A DNA stretch of 64,000 nucleotides from Nocardioides caeni (lineage in GTDB: Bacteria > Actinomycetota > Actinomycetes > Propionibacteriales > Nocardioidaceae): the NCBI RefSeq assembly GCF_004912195.1, contig NZ_STGW01000008.1, forward strand, positions 56,171 to 120,170, given 5' to 3'. Numbering within the stretch: position 1 is the first letter of the stretch; every line of letters begins with the position of its first letter. Position numbers and translations under genes: made by a program. The notes under the pieces were generated by a model, which ran no database searches, was not told the DNA's origin, and saw only the letters and a list, made by a program, of their open reading frames with translations. Positions 53,079 to 61,011 of this stretch are shown piece by piece.

Positions 53079-53286
53079 TCAGCGCTCGCAGGTGCGCCCG
53101 ACCTCGACGACGCACCGGTCCCGCCCGGCGTCACCCCGGCCGCGGTCGCGGTGGGCGCCACCGACGAGGAACGTGTCGTCACCGGCACCGCCGTCGAGCT
53201 GGTCGTTCATCTCCCGGCCGTCGAACACGCCGTCACCCGGGCCGCCGACAAGACGTCCAGCTCCTGCGGCCGCGCCGTCGATCCCC
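53079..53286 (-). pseudogene. Remnant of an RTX (hemolysin-type calcium-binding) protein
   Basis: The minus strand reads LVGGPGDGVFDGREMNDQLD, then GGAGDDTFLVGGAHRDRGRG, DAGRDRCVVEVGRTCER and a stop at 53079. GGxGxD nonapeptides are the signature of calcium-binding beta-roll repeats, and the Cys-containing end is typical of secreted actinobacterial members. The frame continues upstream only into the end of the membrane-protein gene (53287) without a start codon, signal peptide or further repeats, so this is the 3' scrap of a lost gene. Confidence 0.6.
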
Positions 53287-54339
53287 TCAGAGCAGCGGCG
53301 CGAAGCGCGCCGGCTCGGGACGTACGGCGGCCGCCTGCTCGGCCACGCGACTGCGCCGGCCGCGATTGCCGGTCAGGGCGAGGTCGAGGCGGATCAGGAC
53401 CCAGCCGATCGCGAGCCCGATCAACAGCCCGTAGACGATCGACAGGAAGGCTTCGGTGAAGGTGACCGCCGGGTTGGCCAGGGCCGTCGCCGCAGGGGCG
53501 GTGGCCGCGACGCCGAAGGCGCACACCCACCAGCCCTGGCGGCGGCGCGCGCGGATGTGGCAGCCGTAGGCCAGGGCCGGGACGCCCAGGATCGCCTCGA
53601 TCGGGCGCGGGAAGGCGCCCAGGGTGTCGCGGCTCCACCGCACGAGGTCGAGGAGCTCCTCGACCAGCCCCGACGAGCCATAGCGGCGCAGCATCTCGGC
53701 GTAGAGCAGACTCACGGCCAGGGTCGAGGCGCCGATGGCAACGGCCACGAGACCACGGCGACCGAGGCCGTGGAAGCCAGCGCCGAGCCGATAGACGAGC
53801 ACCATCGCTCCCGCGAAGGCGAGCCCGAGCCCGACGTACTCGAAGCGCTCCTTCTGGATCGCCGGCTCGAAGCCGATCGCCGCCATCGCCCCCACCCCCG
53901 CGCAGGCGAGCGCGATCCCGCACTCGCGGGCCGCGGTCAGGAAGCCCGCCGCCGGCACCGTCAGCATGATCCCGAAGACCGAGGCGAGGGCGGCGGTCGA
54001 CACCGCGGCGCCGGTCAGCAGGAGGTCCTGGTCGCTGATCACCGCACCGAGCGCGCAGACCAGGGTGAGCAGGCCGAAGACGAGCGGGCGGCCGCCGGTG
54101 CGGGCAGCGAGACCCCACGCGTAGGCCGTCGCGACCACCACGGCACCCGCACCGTCGAGCCAGTCGGGACCGATCGGGACCATCGCGGCGCCGAGCGCCA
54201 GGACGCCGACCCCCAGCAGACCCAGCCAGATCAGGAAGGGCGAGCGGGACGCGCCGAACTCGCCGATCAGCACCTCGAGCGGCACCCGGGTCACCGGGGG
54301 AACGCCCCGGCGGGAGGAGCGGGAGGCGGCGCGGGACAC
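53287..54339 (-). CDS. Polytopic membrane protein of unknown function
   Basis: A 350-residue protein with about ten hydrophobic segments (for example FLIWLGLLGVGVLALGAAMV, VFGLLTLVCALGAVI, GLVAVAIGASTLAVSLLYAE, FLSIVYGLLIGLAIGWVLI). A polar Arg-rich start and a polar tail are presumably cytoplasmic. No transporter or enzyme motif recognised. The GTG start at 54339 is 8 bases after TAGGGT on the minus strand. The stop abuts the RTX remnant. Confidence 0.7.
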   Translation of the reverse strand: MSRAASRSSRRGVPPVTRVPLEVLIGEFGASRSPFLIWLGLLGVGVLALGAAMVPIGPDWLDGAGAVVVATAYAWGLAARTGGRPLVFGLLTLVCALGAVISDQDLLLTGAAVSTAALASVFGIMLTVPAAGFLTAARECGIALACAGVGAMAAIGFEPAIQKERFEYVGLGLAFAGAMVLVYRLGAGFHGLGRRGLVAVAIGASTLAVSLLYAEMLRRYGSSGLVEELLDLVRWSRDTLGAFPRPIEAILGVPALAYGCHIRARRRQGWWVCAFGVAATAPAATALANPAVTFTEAFLSIVYGLLIGLAIGWVLIRLDLALTGNRGRRSRVAEQAAAVRPEPARFAPLL

Positions 54340-54347
54340 GAGCGATC

Positions 54348-54353
54348 ACCCTA
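54348..54353 (-). promoter_or_regulatory. -10 element before the membrane-protein gene
   Basis: Minus-strand TAGGGT (54353-54348), 8 bases, then the GTG at 54339. It overlaps the stop codon of the nitrilase-family gene. Confidence 0.45.
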
Positions 54354-55133
54354 CAGACGACGGTTGGCCAGTGACGGGTTGACCCGACGGGCCTCCTCGA
54401 GCACCGAGCGTTCGACGGCGGCCGACACCACGACCGGCTCCCCCGGCTCGCCGGGACCGGCCGCCGCGATCACGTCGCCGAACGGATCCACGACCATCGA
54501 GTGGCCGCAGTAGCGCGGCGCCGGCTGCCCCACCGCCGCCACGAAGACGGTGTTCTCGATCGCGCGGGCGGTCAGGAGCGTCTGCCAGTGGTCGACCTTG
54601 CGCGGCCCCGCCACCCACGCCGCCGGCACCACGATCACCTCGGCACCCCGGTCCACCAGCGCCCGCGCCCACTCCGGGAAGCGCAGGTCGTAACAGGTCA
54701 TCAGCCCGACCCGCCAGCCCGCGACCTCCACCACGGTCGGCTCGATCGACCCTGCCGTGAGCCGGTCGGACTCGCGGTAGCCGAAGGAGTCATAGAGGTG
54801 CACCTTGCGGTACGACGCCTCGGCGGCGCCGCGCAGCAGCAGCGTGTTGAACGGCCGCTCGGGATCCGACCCGTCCTCGAACATGCCGGCCAGCACCGTG
54901 GTGCCGTGAGCGGAGGCCGCCTCGGCGAGGGTCCGCGCGAACGGGCCGTCCAGCGGCTCGGCGAAGGGCGCCACGTCGGAGCCCGACTCCCCGAAGTCCC
55001 GGGCGAACGCCTCCGGGAAGACCACGAGGTCCGCGCCGTCCGGGGTCAGCTCTGCCACCGCGGCCCGGTTGGCGGCCGGCTCGAGGGCCGAGGCGGCCTG
55101 GACCAGCGCGAGACGGAGGGTGGGGACGGTCAC
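54351..55133 (-). CDS. Carbon-nitrogen hydrolase (nitrilase superfamily, Nit2-like)
   Basis: A 260-residue enzyme with the complete Glu-Lys-Cys triad: E41 (LVVFPEAFA), K110 (YRKVHLYDSFGY) and C147 (LMTCYDLRFPEW). The YDLRFPE block and length point to the Nit/omega-amidase or carbamoyl-putrescine-like branch that hydrolyses small amides. The start is the GTG at 55133, six bases after TACGCT on the minus strand. Divergent from the mobA-like gene. Confidence 0.9.
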   Translation of the reverse strand: MTVPTLRLALVQAASALEPAANRAAVAELTPDGADLVVFPEAFARDFGESGSDVAPFAEPLDGPFARTLAEAASAHGTTVLAGMFEDGSDPERPFNTLLLRGAAEASYRKVHLYDSFGYRESDRLTAGSIEPTVVEVAGWRVGLMTCYDLRFPEWARALVDRGAEVIVVPAAWVAGPRKVDHWQTLLTARAIENTVFVAAVGQPAPRYCGHSMVVDPFGDVIAAAGPGEPGEPVVVSAAVERSVLEEARRVNPSLANRRL

Positions 55134-55145
55134 GGTGCCAGCGTA
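55134..55145 (-). promoter_or_regulatory. -10 element of a probable leaderless promoter (nitrilase gene)
   Basis: Minus-strand TACGCT (55145-55140), spacer GGCACC, then the GTG at 55133. Confidence 0.5.
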
Positions 55146-55170
55146 GGACTCCCTTTGCGAGACTCGGGGG

Positions 55171-55770
55171 GTGATCGACCACGGACTCACCGGATTCGCC
55201 GCCATCATCCTCGCCGGAGGGCAGGCCGCACGGCTCGGCGGCGTCGACAAGCAGTCGATCGAGATCGCCGGGCGGACGCTGCTGGAGTTCGCCCTCGACG
55301 CGGTGATCGACGCCAGCGAGGTCGTCGTCGTCGGCCACCACGTCCCGACCGACCGGCCGGTGACCTTCGTGCGCGAGGAGCCCCGTTTCGGGGGACCCGC
55401 CGCGGGGCTGCTGATCGGCCACGACTCGCTGCTGCGGCGCTTCCCCACGATCGCCGTCCTCGCCGTCGACATGCCCCACCTCACCAGCGCCACCGTGCGA
55501 CGTCTCCACGATGCCGCGGTCGGCCACGAGGGCGCGGTGCTGGTGGACGCCGACGGCCGCCGGCAGCTGGCCATGGTCGTGGAGACCGAGCGGCTGGCCG
55601 CCGTACAACCGGACCTGGAGGGTCGTCACGGGCTCGCGATGCGCGACCTGCTCGCCCCCCTCGATCTCGCCGAGGTGCCGGCGATCGCTCGCGAGGCCCG
55701 CGACATCGACACGTGGACCGACCTGCGCGATGCCGCCTCGCCGCCCGAGGACGACCCCACGGCCGGCTGA
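55171..55770 (+). CDS. mobA: Molybdenum cofactor guanylyltransferase (MobA-like)
   Basis: A 199-residue nucleotidyltransferase. The N-terminal GTP-binding motif is AIILAGGQAARLGGVDKQSI. It is followed by VTFVREEPRFGGPAAGL, the metal motif AVDMPHLTSATVRRL, and RRQLAMVVETERL near the C-terminus. MobA adds GMP to molybdopterin to give the bis-MGD cofactor. GTG start. The DUF6457-like gene follows after 52 bp, a pairing common in actinobacteria. No molybdoenzyme lies in the window. Confidence 0.75.
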   Translation: MIDHGLTGFAAIILAGGQAARLGGVDKQSIEIAGRTLLEFALDAVIDASEVVVVGHHVPTDRPVTFVREEPRFGGPAAGLLIGHDSLLRRFPTIAVLAVDMPHLTSATVRRLHDAAVGHEGAVLVDADGRRQLAMVVETERLAAVQPDLEGRHGLAMRDLLAPLDLAEVPAIAREARDIDTWTDLRDAASPPEDDPTAG

Positions 55771-55822
55771 AACGCCGCCTCACCCCTTGTCAGATGCGGC
55801 GATCGGGGATCACTCTGGACGG

Positions 55823-56146
55823 GTGAACCTCCACGACTGGATCGACGAGTTGTGCGATGTCCTCGACATCGAGGCCGAGGCCGACGAAGGCCTCCTGGCC
55901 GACCTGGCGGGACTCACCCACGACAACGTCCATCACTCCGCCGGCCCCGTGACCGCCTTCCTGCTCGGCGTCGCCGCCGGCGAGCAGGGCGCCGACCCCG
56001 ACCGGGTCGAGCGACTCGCCGCGAAGGCGCAGGCGCTCGCCGAGTCGTGGGACCGACCAGCCGGCGCCACGTCGGCCGAGGACGAGGACGTCGAGTTCGA
56101 GGAGCTCGCCGACGCCGACTACTCAGACTCCGACTCACTGGTCTGA
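55823..56146 (+). CDS. DUF6457-like small protein, MobA partner
   Basis: A 107-residue protein: a helical N-terminal domain (LHDWIDELCDVLDIEAEADE, LLADLAGLTHDNVHHSAGPV, TAFLLGVAAGEQGA) and an acidic disordered tail. The DLAGLTHDNVHHSAGPVTAF block is typical of small proteins encoded next to, or fused to, MobA-like transferases. GTG start at 55823. Function unknown; a role in cofactor assembly is inferred from context. Confidence 0.7.
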   Translation: MNLHDWIDELCDVLDIEAEADEGLLADLAGLTHDNVHHSAGPVTAFLLGVAAGEQGADPDRVERLAAKAQALAESWDRPAGATSAEDEDVEFEELADADYSDSDSLV

Positions 56147-56158
56147 CGCCGCCCGCCG

Positions 56159-56204
56159 TTGGCCGAGGAGCCCCGCGAGGAACGAGCGCGGCGTCACGAG
56201 ACCC
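56159..56204. repeat. REP-like element downstream of the mobA pair
   Basis: Begins TTGGCCGAGGAGCCCCGCGA and ends CGGCGTCACGAGACCCC. Its outer ends (GGCCGAGGAG ... CACGAGACC) resemble a diverged form of the GTTGAGGAG/TCTCGAGACC element type at 22030 and 60864. Confidence 0.4.
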
Positions 56205-56294
56205 CTGTGCGATCCTCGACGAGGTCCGCACCGACATCTCCTGACGCTCGCTCCTCGATGACCAGCGCGGAGGTCCCGCTGACACACTGGCCGC

Positions 56295-57272
56295 ATGCGT
56301 GCCGTCACCCAGTCCGCATCCGGCGGACCCGAGACCCTGACCGTCTCCGAGCTGCCGGATCCCGTGCCCGGGCCCGGCGAGGTCCTCCTCGACGTCGCCG
56401 CGACCGCGGTCAACCGCGCCGACCTGCTGCAGCGACAGGGCTTCTACCCGCCCCCGCCCGGGGCCTCGGAGGTCATCGGGCTCGAGTGCAGCGGCACCGT
56501 CGCCGCGCTCGGTGAGGGCGTCGACGGCTGGGCCGTGGGCGACCAGGTGTGCGCGCTGCTCGCCGGTGGCGGCTACGCCAGCCGGGTCGCCGTACCGGCC
56601 GGACAGCTGATGCCGGTGCCCGCGGGCGTCGACCTCGTCACCGCGGCCGCCCTGCCCGAGGTGGCGTGCACGGTCTGGTCCAACGTGTTCATGGTCGCGG
56701 GCCTGCGGCCGGGCGACGTGTTCCTCGTGCACGGCGGCGGAGGTGGGATCGGGACGTTCGCGATCCAGCTGGCTGCGGCCAGCGGCGCTCGCGTCTTCAC
56801 CACCGCCGGCAGCGCCGGGAAGCTCGAGCGCTGCCGCGAGCTGGGCGCCGAGGGCGCCATCAACTACCGCGACGAGGACTTCGTCGAGGTGGTCCGGGCC
56901 GCGACCGACGGACGGGGCGCCGACGTGGTGCTCGACAACATGGGCGCGAAATACCTCGCCCGCAACGTCGACGTCCTCGCCGATGAGGGACGGCTCGTCA
57001 TCATCGGCATGCAGGGCGGGGTGAAGGCGGAGCTCGACATCAGCCGACTGCTCGCCAAGCGCGGCGCCGTGATCGCCACCGCGCTGCGCTCGCGTCCGGT
57101 CGCCGGCAAGTCGGCCATCTGCGCCTCCGTCGTCGAGCACGTCTGGCCGCTCGTCGCCGACGGCAGGGTCCGACCGGTCGTCTCCGCGGTGCTGCCGCTC
57201 GACGAGGTCGCCGAGGCACACCGGCTCATCGAGTCGGGCGAGGCGGTCGGCAAGGTGCTGCTCACGCCCTGA
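56295..57272 (+). CDS. NAD(P)H:quinone oxidoreductase (PIG3-like MDR)
   Basis: A 325-residue zinc-free medium-chain reductase. MRAVTQSASGGPETLTVSEL is the typical start; NRADLLQRQGFYPPPPG is the PIG3/QOR signature and FLVHGGGGGIGTFAIQLAAA the NADPH motif. Zinc-binding Cys are absent. It would reduce quinones or enones with NADPH. CACACT six bases before the ATG fits a leaderless start. Confidence 0.9.
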   Translation: MRAVTQSASGGPETLTVSELPDPVPGPGEVLLDVAATAVNRADLLQRQGFYPPPPGASEVIGLECSGTVAALGEGVDGWAVGDQVCALLAGGGYASRVAVPAGQLMPVPAGVDLVTAAALPEVACTVWSNVFMVAGLRPGDVFLVHGGGGGIGTFAIQLAAASGARVFTTAGSAGKLERCRELGAEGAINYRDEDFVEVVRAATDGRGADVVLDNMGAKYLARNVDVLADEGRLVIIGMQGGVKAELDISRLLAKRGAVIATALRSRPVAGKSAICASVVEHVWPLVADGRVRPVVSAVLPLDEVAEAHRLIESGEAVGKVLLTP

Positions 57273-57306
57273 TGACGCGCGGGGTGCGGTTGGCGTCGTA
57301 CGTCGG

Positions 57307-57363
57307 CCCACCTCGCGCCCCACGGAGTCCCACCTCGCGCCCCGGGAAGTCCCACTTCGTGGG
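57307..57363. repeat. 22-bp tandem repeat and palindrome in the bpa promoter
   Basis: Two 22-bp direct repeats (57307-57328 and 57329-57350) both begin CCCACCTCGCGCCCC and end G(A)AGT-like (CACGGAGT, GGGAAGT). A third unit starts CCCACTTC and forms the perfect dyad CCCAC-TTC-GTGGG (57351-57363), ending 6 bp before the -10 element. Confidence 0.65.
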
Positions 57364-57369
57364 ATCGCC

Positions 57370-57381
57370 TAGGTTGGGGGC
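57370..57381 (+). promoter_or_regulatory. -10 element of a probable leaderless promoter (bpa)
   Basis: TAGGTT (57370-57375), spacer GGGGGC, then the ATG at 57382. Confidence 0.55.
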
Positions 57382-57975
57382 ATGAGCGAGCAGGGCGAGG
57401 AGCACATCGTGGTCGTGGGTCCGGACGGGCAGCCGATCGGCACGGTGCCGGCGAGCGCGGTCGAGCAGGGCGCCGAGGATGGGCAGGACGACGACAACGA
57501 GCGGGCATTGACCGACCTGGTCGAGCAGCCCGCCAAGGTGATGCGGATCGGCAGCATGATCCGACAGCTCCTCGAGGAGGTGAAGGCGGCCCCGCTCGAC
57601 GAGGCCAGCCGCAACCGCCTCGCCGCGATCCACCGCTCGTCCATCGCCGAGCTCGAGCAGGGCCTGGCCCCCGAGCTCGTCGAGGAGCTGGAGCGGATCA
57701 CGCTGCCGTTCACCGAGGACGCGACGCCCACCGAGGCCGAGCTGCGGATCGCCCAGGCGCAGCTCGTCGGCTGGCTCGAGGGCCTCTTCCACGGCATCCA
57801 GACAGCGATCTACGCCCAGCAGATGGCCGCGCGGGCCCAGTTCGAGCAGATCCGTCGCGCCCTGCCGCCCGGCATGGCGATGGGCGGCCCCGGCGCCGAG
57901 GAGGCGCCCGGCGGTCCCGGCGCGCCGGCTCCCGGCGAGGAGCCGCGCTCCTCCACCGGCGGCCTCTACCTCTGA
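57382..57975 (+). CDS. bpa: Bacterial proteasome activator Bpa (PafE)
   Basis: A 197-residue homologue of mycobacterial Bpa/PafE (Rv3780), a ring-forming, ATP-independent activator that docks on the 20S proteasome and opens its gate for unfolded proteins. The helical core is clear: QPAKVMRIGSMIRQLLEEVK, IAELEQGLAPELVEELERIT, AQAQLVGWLEGLFHGIQTAI and YAQQMAARAQFEQIRRALPP. After a disordered Gly/Pro tail the protein ends GGLYL; the canonical docking motif is GQYL, so Gln is replaced by Leu while Tyr-Leu is kept. Proteasome genes themselves are outside the window. Confidence 0.93.
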   Translation: MSEQGEEHIVVVGPDGQPIGTVPASAVEQGAEDGQDDDNERALTDLVEQPAKVMRIGSMIRQLLEEVKAAPLDEASRNRLAAIHRSSIAELEQGLAPELVEELERITLPFTEDATPTEAELRIAQAQLVGWLEGLFHGIQTAIYAQQMAARAQFEQIRRALPPGMAMGGPGAEEAPGGPGAPAPGEEPRSSTGGLYL

Positions 57976-57992
57976 CCCGGCGCCACTGACCG

Positions 57993-58688
57993 CTAGCGGC
58001 GCTGGCGGCCCGCCCAGGACACCAGCACGAGGCCGAGCAGGCCGGCGAGGACCAACGCCCCGCCCGGAGCGACCGTGCGGCCCAGCGAGAGCGACCGGTC
58101 ATCCTTGTCGTCGAAGGCGACAGGCACCGACTCCTCGGCCGGGTCCTCCGCAGTCCCGGCCACGAGGGTGGCCTCGAGGTCCTCGCGCTGCTCCTGGGTC
58201 AGCGCATCGCCGGCCGGCGCGCGGCCGATGCCCGTGCACAGGTCGACGTCGAGCACCTTGCCCGTGGTCTCCTGATCGGTGGGGGTCTTGGCGAAGAGCA
58301 CGAGGTCCGCGCCGTTCTGCAGCACGCGGACGTCGCTGACCATCGAGGTGTCGAACCGCACCGTCAGGAGCGACGGCATCAGCCGGCTGCCCAGGCTGTC
58401 GATGACCCGGACCTGCCAGCTCACGACCTGGCCGGTCGCGCCGCCCTTCTGCGGGGCGCGCAACCGGGCGTAGAACACGGCGTCGGACTCCTTGGCACGT
58501 GCTCGCACCGCCGCATCGTCGCCGAGGTCGACCGGCTCGCAGGCGTCGACCCGCGCACTCGCGGCAGCGGTGGCACTCGGCCCGCCACCCATGACGAGGA
58601 GAGCGCCGAGGGCCACCACAACAACGAGAAGGGCCAGCAGCAGCGCCGTCGGGCGGCCGGCAGGACGGACGGGGGGAGCCGGGGTCAC
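57993..58688 (-). CDS. Membrane-anchored extracytoplasmic protein of unknown function
   Basis: A 231-residue protein with an N-terminal hydrophobic anchor or signal (ALLLALLVVVVALGALLVMG), an extracytoplasmic beta-rich domain (two Cys: VDACEPVDLG and DVDLCTGIG, possibly paired), and a second membrane segment at the C-terminus (GALVLAGLLGLVLVSWAG) with a short basic tail. The layout resembles cell-surface proteins with a C-terminal anchor but no LPxTG. The GTG at 58688 overlaps the HAD gene's stop (GTGA), making it the last gene of serS-HAD-this. Confidence 0.7.
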   Translation of the reverse strand: MTPAPPVRPAGRPTALLLALLVVVVALGALLVMGGGPSATAAASARVDACEPVDLGDDAAVRARAKESDAVFYARLRAPQKGGATGQVVSWQVRVIDSLGSRLMPSLLTVRFDTSMVSDVRVLQNGADLVLFAKTPTDQETTGKVLDVDLCTGIGRAPAGDALTQEQREDLEATLVAGTAEDPAEESVPVAFDDKDDRSLSLGRTVAPGGALVLAGLLGLVLVSWAGRQRR

Positions 58689-59554
58689 GCGTCCATCCCA
58701 CCAGATGTGGGCGACGGGAACCAACGGGAGATCTCCACGGCCGCCCCGTCGTCGTCGACCGACGGTGCCGTCGCATCGGCGATGGCCTTGACCTCGTCGA
58801 CGGCCTGACCCATCGCGACGCCGCGTCCGGCCCACTCCAGCATCTCGATGTCGTTGCGGCCGTCACCGATCGCCAGCACGTCGGCGCGGTCGACGCCGAG
58901 CTGGGCGGCGACGTACTCCAGGCCGGAGGCCTTGGTGATCCCGACCGGCGCGAGATCGAGCCACGCCGTCCAGCCGACGATGTAGTCCGTGCCGTGCAGA
59001 CCGAGGTTGGCGGCGAGCCGGACGAAGTCCTCCGCGGTCGCCTTCGGGTCGCGGATGATGACGCGGCTGACCGGACCCGCGACCATCTCGGCGATGTCCG
59101 AGACGATGGTCTCGCCGCCGAGCTCGCCGTCGGGGAACGGGGCGGAGACGCGGTAGCCGACGCCGCGCTCCTCGACCGCGACGATCGCGTCCGGATGCTG
59201 CTCCAGGACGGCGTAGACCGCGGCACGGGCGTCGAAGGTGACCTCGTGGACCACCTCGGCCGGCGGGTAGCGCAGGACCACCGCGCCGTTGGAGGCGACG
59301 ATCCACAGCTTCTCGCCATGACCGTGCAGGTCGAGCAGGTCGGCGACACCGGTCATGTTGAACGGCGCGCGCCCGGATGACAGGACCACGTGCGCCCCGG
59401 CATCGAGGGCCCGCTGGACGGCCGCATGGACCGCCGGCGTGACCTCCTCCAGGCTCATCCCGCGCCCGACCACCCACCGCAGCAGGGTGCCGTCGATGTC
59501 GAGGGCGACCAGCCGTGGCCGCCAGCCGGGCTCGCCGGGCCCGGGACGGGTCAC
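58685..59554 (-). CDS. HAD superfamily (Cof-type) phosphatase
   Basis: A 289-residue HAD phosphatase. Motif I is [10 protein letters not shown] (DxD), motif II is [10 protein letters not shown], the lysine is in [16 protein letters not shown], and motif IV is [11 protein letters not shown]. The Cof-type C2 cap lies between motifs II and III. Substrates of this group are sugar or cofactor phosphates. The GTG start overlaps the serS stop (GTGA). The frame is open far upstream, antisense-like inside serS, but the HAD motif fixes the start near 59554. Confidence 0.88.
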   Translation of the reverse strand: MTRPGPGEPGWRPRLVALDIDGTLLRWVVGRGMSLEEVTPAVHAAVQRALDAGAHVVLSSGRAPFNMTGVADLLDLHGHGEKLWIVASNGAVVLRYPPAEVVHEVTFDARAAVYAVLEQHPDAIVAVEERGVGYRVSAPFPDGELGGETIVSDIAEMVAGPVSRVIIRDPKATAEDFVRLAANLGLHGTDYIVGWTAWLDLAPVGITKASGLEYVAAQLGVDRADVLAIGDGRNDIEMLEWAGRGVAMGQAVDEVKAIADATAPSVDDDGAAVEISRWFPSPTSGGMDA

Positions 59555-60831
59555 GACCGCACCGGCTCGAGCACCTCGAGCCCGCCCATGAACGGCTGCA
59601 GCGCCTTCGGGACCCGCACGGATCCGTCGGCCTGCTGGTGGGTCTCGAGGAGTGCGACGATCGCGCGGGTGATGGCGGTCAGGGTGCCGTTGAGGGTCGC
59701 GATCGGTCCGGTCCGGTCGCCGAAGCGGCCGCGCGTCTCGAGGCGCCGGGTCTGGAAGTCGGTGCAGTTGGAGGTCGAGGTCAGCTCGCGGTACTTGCCC
59801 TGCGTCGGGATCCACGCCTCGCAGTCGAACTTGCGGATCGCGCTGCCGCCGAGGTCACCGGCCGCGATGTCGACGACCTGGTAGGCGAGCTCCAGCTTGT
59901 CCAGGAACTCCTTCTCCCACGCGAGCAGCCGCTGGTGCTCGGCCTCCGCGTCCTCGAGCGTCGCGTAGACGAACATCTCGACCTTGTCGAACCAGTGGAC
60001 CCGGATGATCCCCTTGGTGTCCTTGCCGTGCGAGCCGGCCTCCTTGCGGAAGCAGGGGCTGAAGCTCGCGTAGCGCCGGGGCAGGCTGGCGCCGTCGAGG
60101 ATCTCCTTGGAGTGGTACGCCGCCATGGGCACCTCCGACGTACCGACGAGGTAGAGGTCCTCCCCCTCGATCCGGTAGATGTCCTCCCCGCCGCCCTGGT
60201 CGAGGTAGCCGGTGCCCTCCATCGCCTCGGTCCGCACGAGCGAGGGCGCGATCACCTGCGTGAAGCCGGCGTTGCGGGCCTGCTCCATCGCCAGGTTGAC
60301 CAGCGCCAGCTCCAGCTGGGCCCCGACGCCGGTGAGGAAGTAGAAGCGGCTGCCGCTGACCTTCGCCCCGCGCTCGAGGTCGATCGCGCCCAGGAGGCGC
60401 CCGAGCTCGAGGTGGTCGCGCGGCTCGAAGCCCTCGGCGGCGAAGTCGCGCGGCGTGCCGACGGTCTCGATGACGACGAAGTCGTCCTCGCCGCCGGCCG
60501 GGGTCTCGTCGGAGACGACGTTGGGGATCGCCTTGAGGGCGGTCGACCATGCCTCGTCGGCGGCTGTCTGCGCGGCCTCGAGGTCCTTCACCTCGCCGGC
60601 CAGCTGCTTGACCTGCGCGAGCAGCGCCTGCTTCTCCTCGCCCTGCGCCTTGGCGACGTCCTTGCCGAACGACTTCTGCGCGGCGCGCTTCTCCTCGAAG
60701 AGCGCGATCGCCTCCCGGCGGGCGGCGTCGGCCTCGAGCGCCCGGTCGACGACGTCGGGGGAGGCCCCGCGCTTGACCTGCGAGGCACGGACGCGGTCGG
60801 GCTCGTCACGGAGGAGACGCGGGTCGATCAT
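59551..60831 (-). CDS. serS: Seryl-tRNA synthetase
   Basis: A 426-residue class II aminoacyl-tRNA synthetase. The N-terminal coiled-coil arm (residues about 30-105, [20 protein letters not shown]) contacts the long variable arm of tRNA-Ser. Class II motifs are visible: motif 2 [20 protein letters not shown] and motif 3 near [18 protein letters not shown]. The start [17 protein letters not shown] is standard. ATG 60831 lies six bases after TAGCCT. Two of its substrate tRNAs (51251-51340 and 52027-52114) are in the same window. Confidence 0.97.
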   Translation of the reverse strand: MIDPRLLRDEPDRVRASQVKRGASPDVVDRALEADAARREAIALFEEKRAAQKSFGKDVAKAQGEEKQALLAQVKQLAGEVKDLEAAQTAADEAWSTALKAIPNVVSDETPAGGEDDFVVIETVGTPRDFAAEGFEPRDHLELGRLLGAIDLERGAKVSGSRFYFLTGVGAQLELALVNLAMEQARNAGFTQVIAPSLVRTEAMEGTGYLDQGGGEDIYRIEGEDLYLVGTSEVPMAAYHSKEILDGASLPRRYASFSPCFRKEAGSHGKDTKGIIRVHWFDKVEMFVYATLEDAEAEHQRLLAWEKEFLDKLELAYQVVDIAAGDLGGSAIRKFDCEAWIPTQGKYRELTSTSNCTDFQTRRLETRGRFGDRTGPIATLNGTLTAITRAIVALLETHQQADGSVRVPKALQPFMGGLEVLEPVRS

Positions 60832-60843
60832 GCTCTGAGGCTA
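60832..60843 (-). promoter_or_regulatory. -10 element of a probable leaderless promoter (serS)
   Basis: Minus-strand TAGCCT (60843-60838), spacer CAGAGC, then the ATG at 60831. Confidence 0.5.
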
Positions 60844-60863
60844 TCCGGCCGTCTGCCCCCGCC

Positions 60864-60909
60864 GGTCGTCGAGTAGCAGGCGAGCGCCAGCGAGCCGCGT
60901 ATCGAGACG
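60864..60909. repeat. REP-like element, left arm of an inverted pair
   Basis: GGTCGTCGAGTAGC, a GC-rich middle, then CGTATCGAGACG. The inverted partner is at 60959-61002. Confidence 0.7.
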
Positions 60910-60958
60910 GACCGTAGCCAACGCGCCGGACCTGGCCAGACCCGGCATCACCTCACCA

Positions 60959-61002
60959 CGTCTCGATACGCCGCCTCGTTCCTCGGCGGCTACTCGACGA
61001 CC
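60959..61002. repeat. REP-like element, right arm of an inverted pair
   Basis: CGTCTCGATACG, then an inner hairpin GCCGCC-N9-GGCGGC (read on the minus strand), then CTACTCGACGACC. Outer 14 and 12 bases match the left arm in inverted orientation; the pair is separated by 49 bp and fills most of the gap between the aldo/keto reductase stop and serS. Confidence 0.7.
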
Positions 61003-61011
61003 GAAGGCGAG

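Noticed and set aside
56207..56294. Promoter or small gene between the REP-like element and the quinone reductase
   Set aside because: Apart from CACACT six bases before the ATG, nothing rises above background.
59515..60876. Long plus-strand open frame antisense to serS
   Set aside because: Same GC-skew effect; serS motifs are complete on the minus strand.
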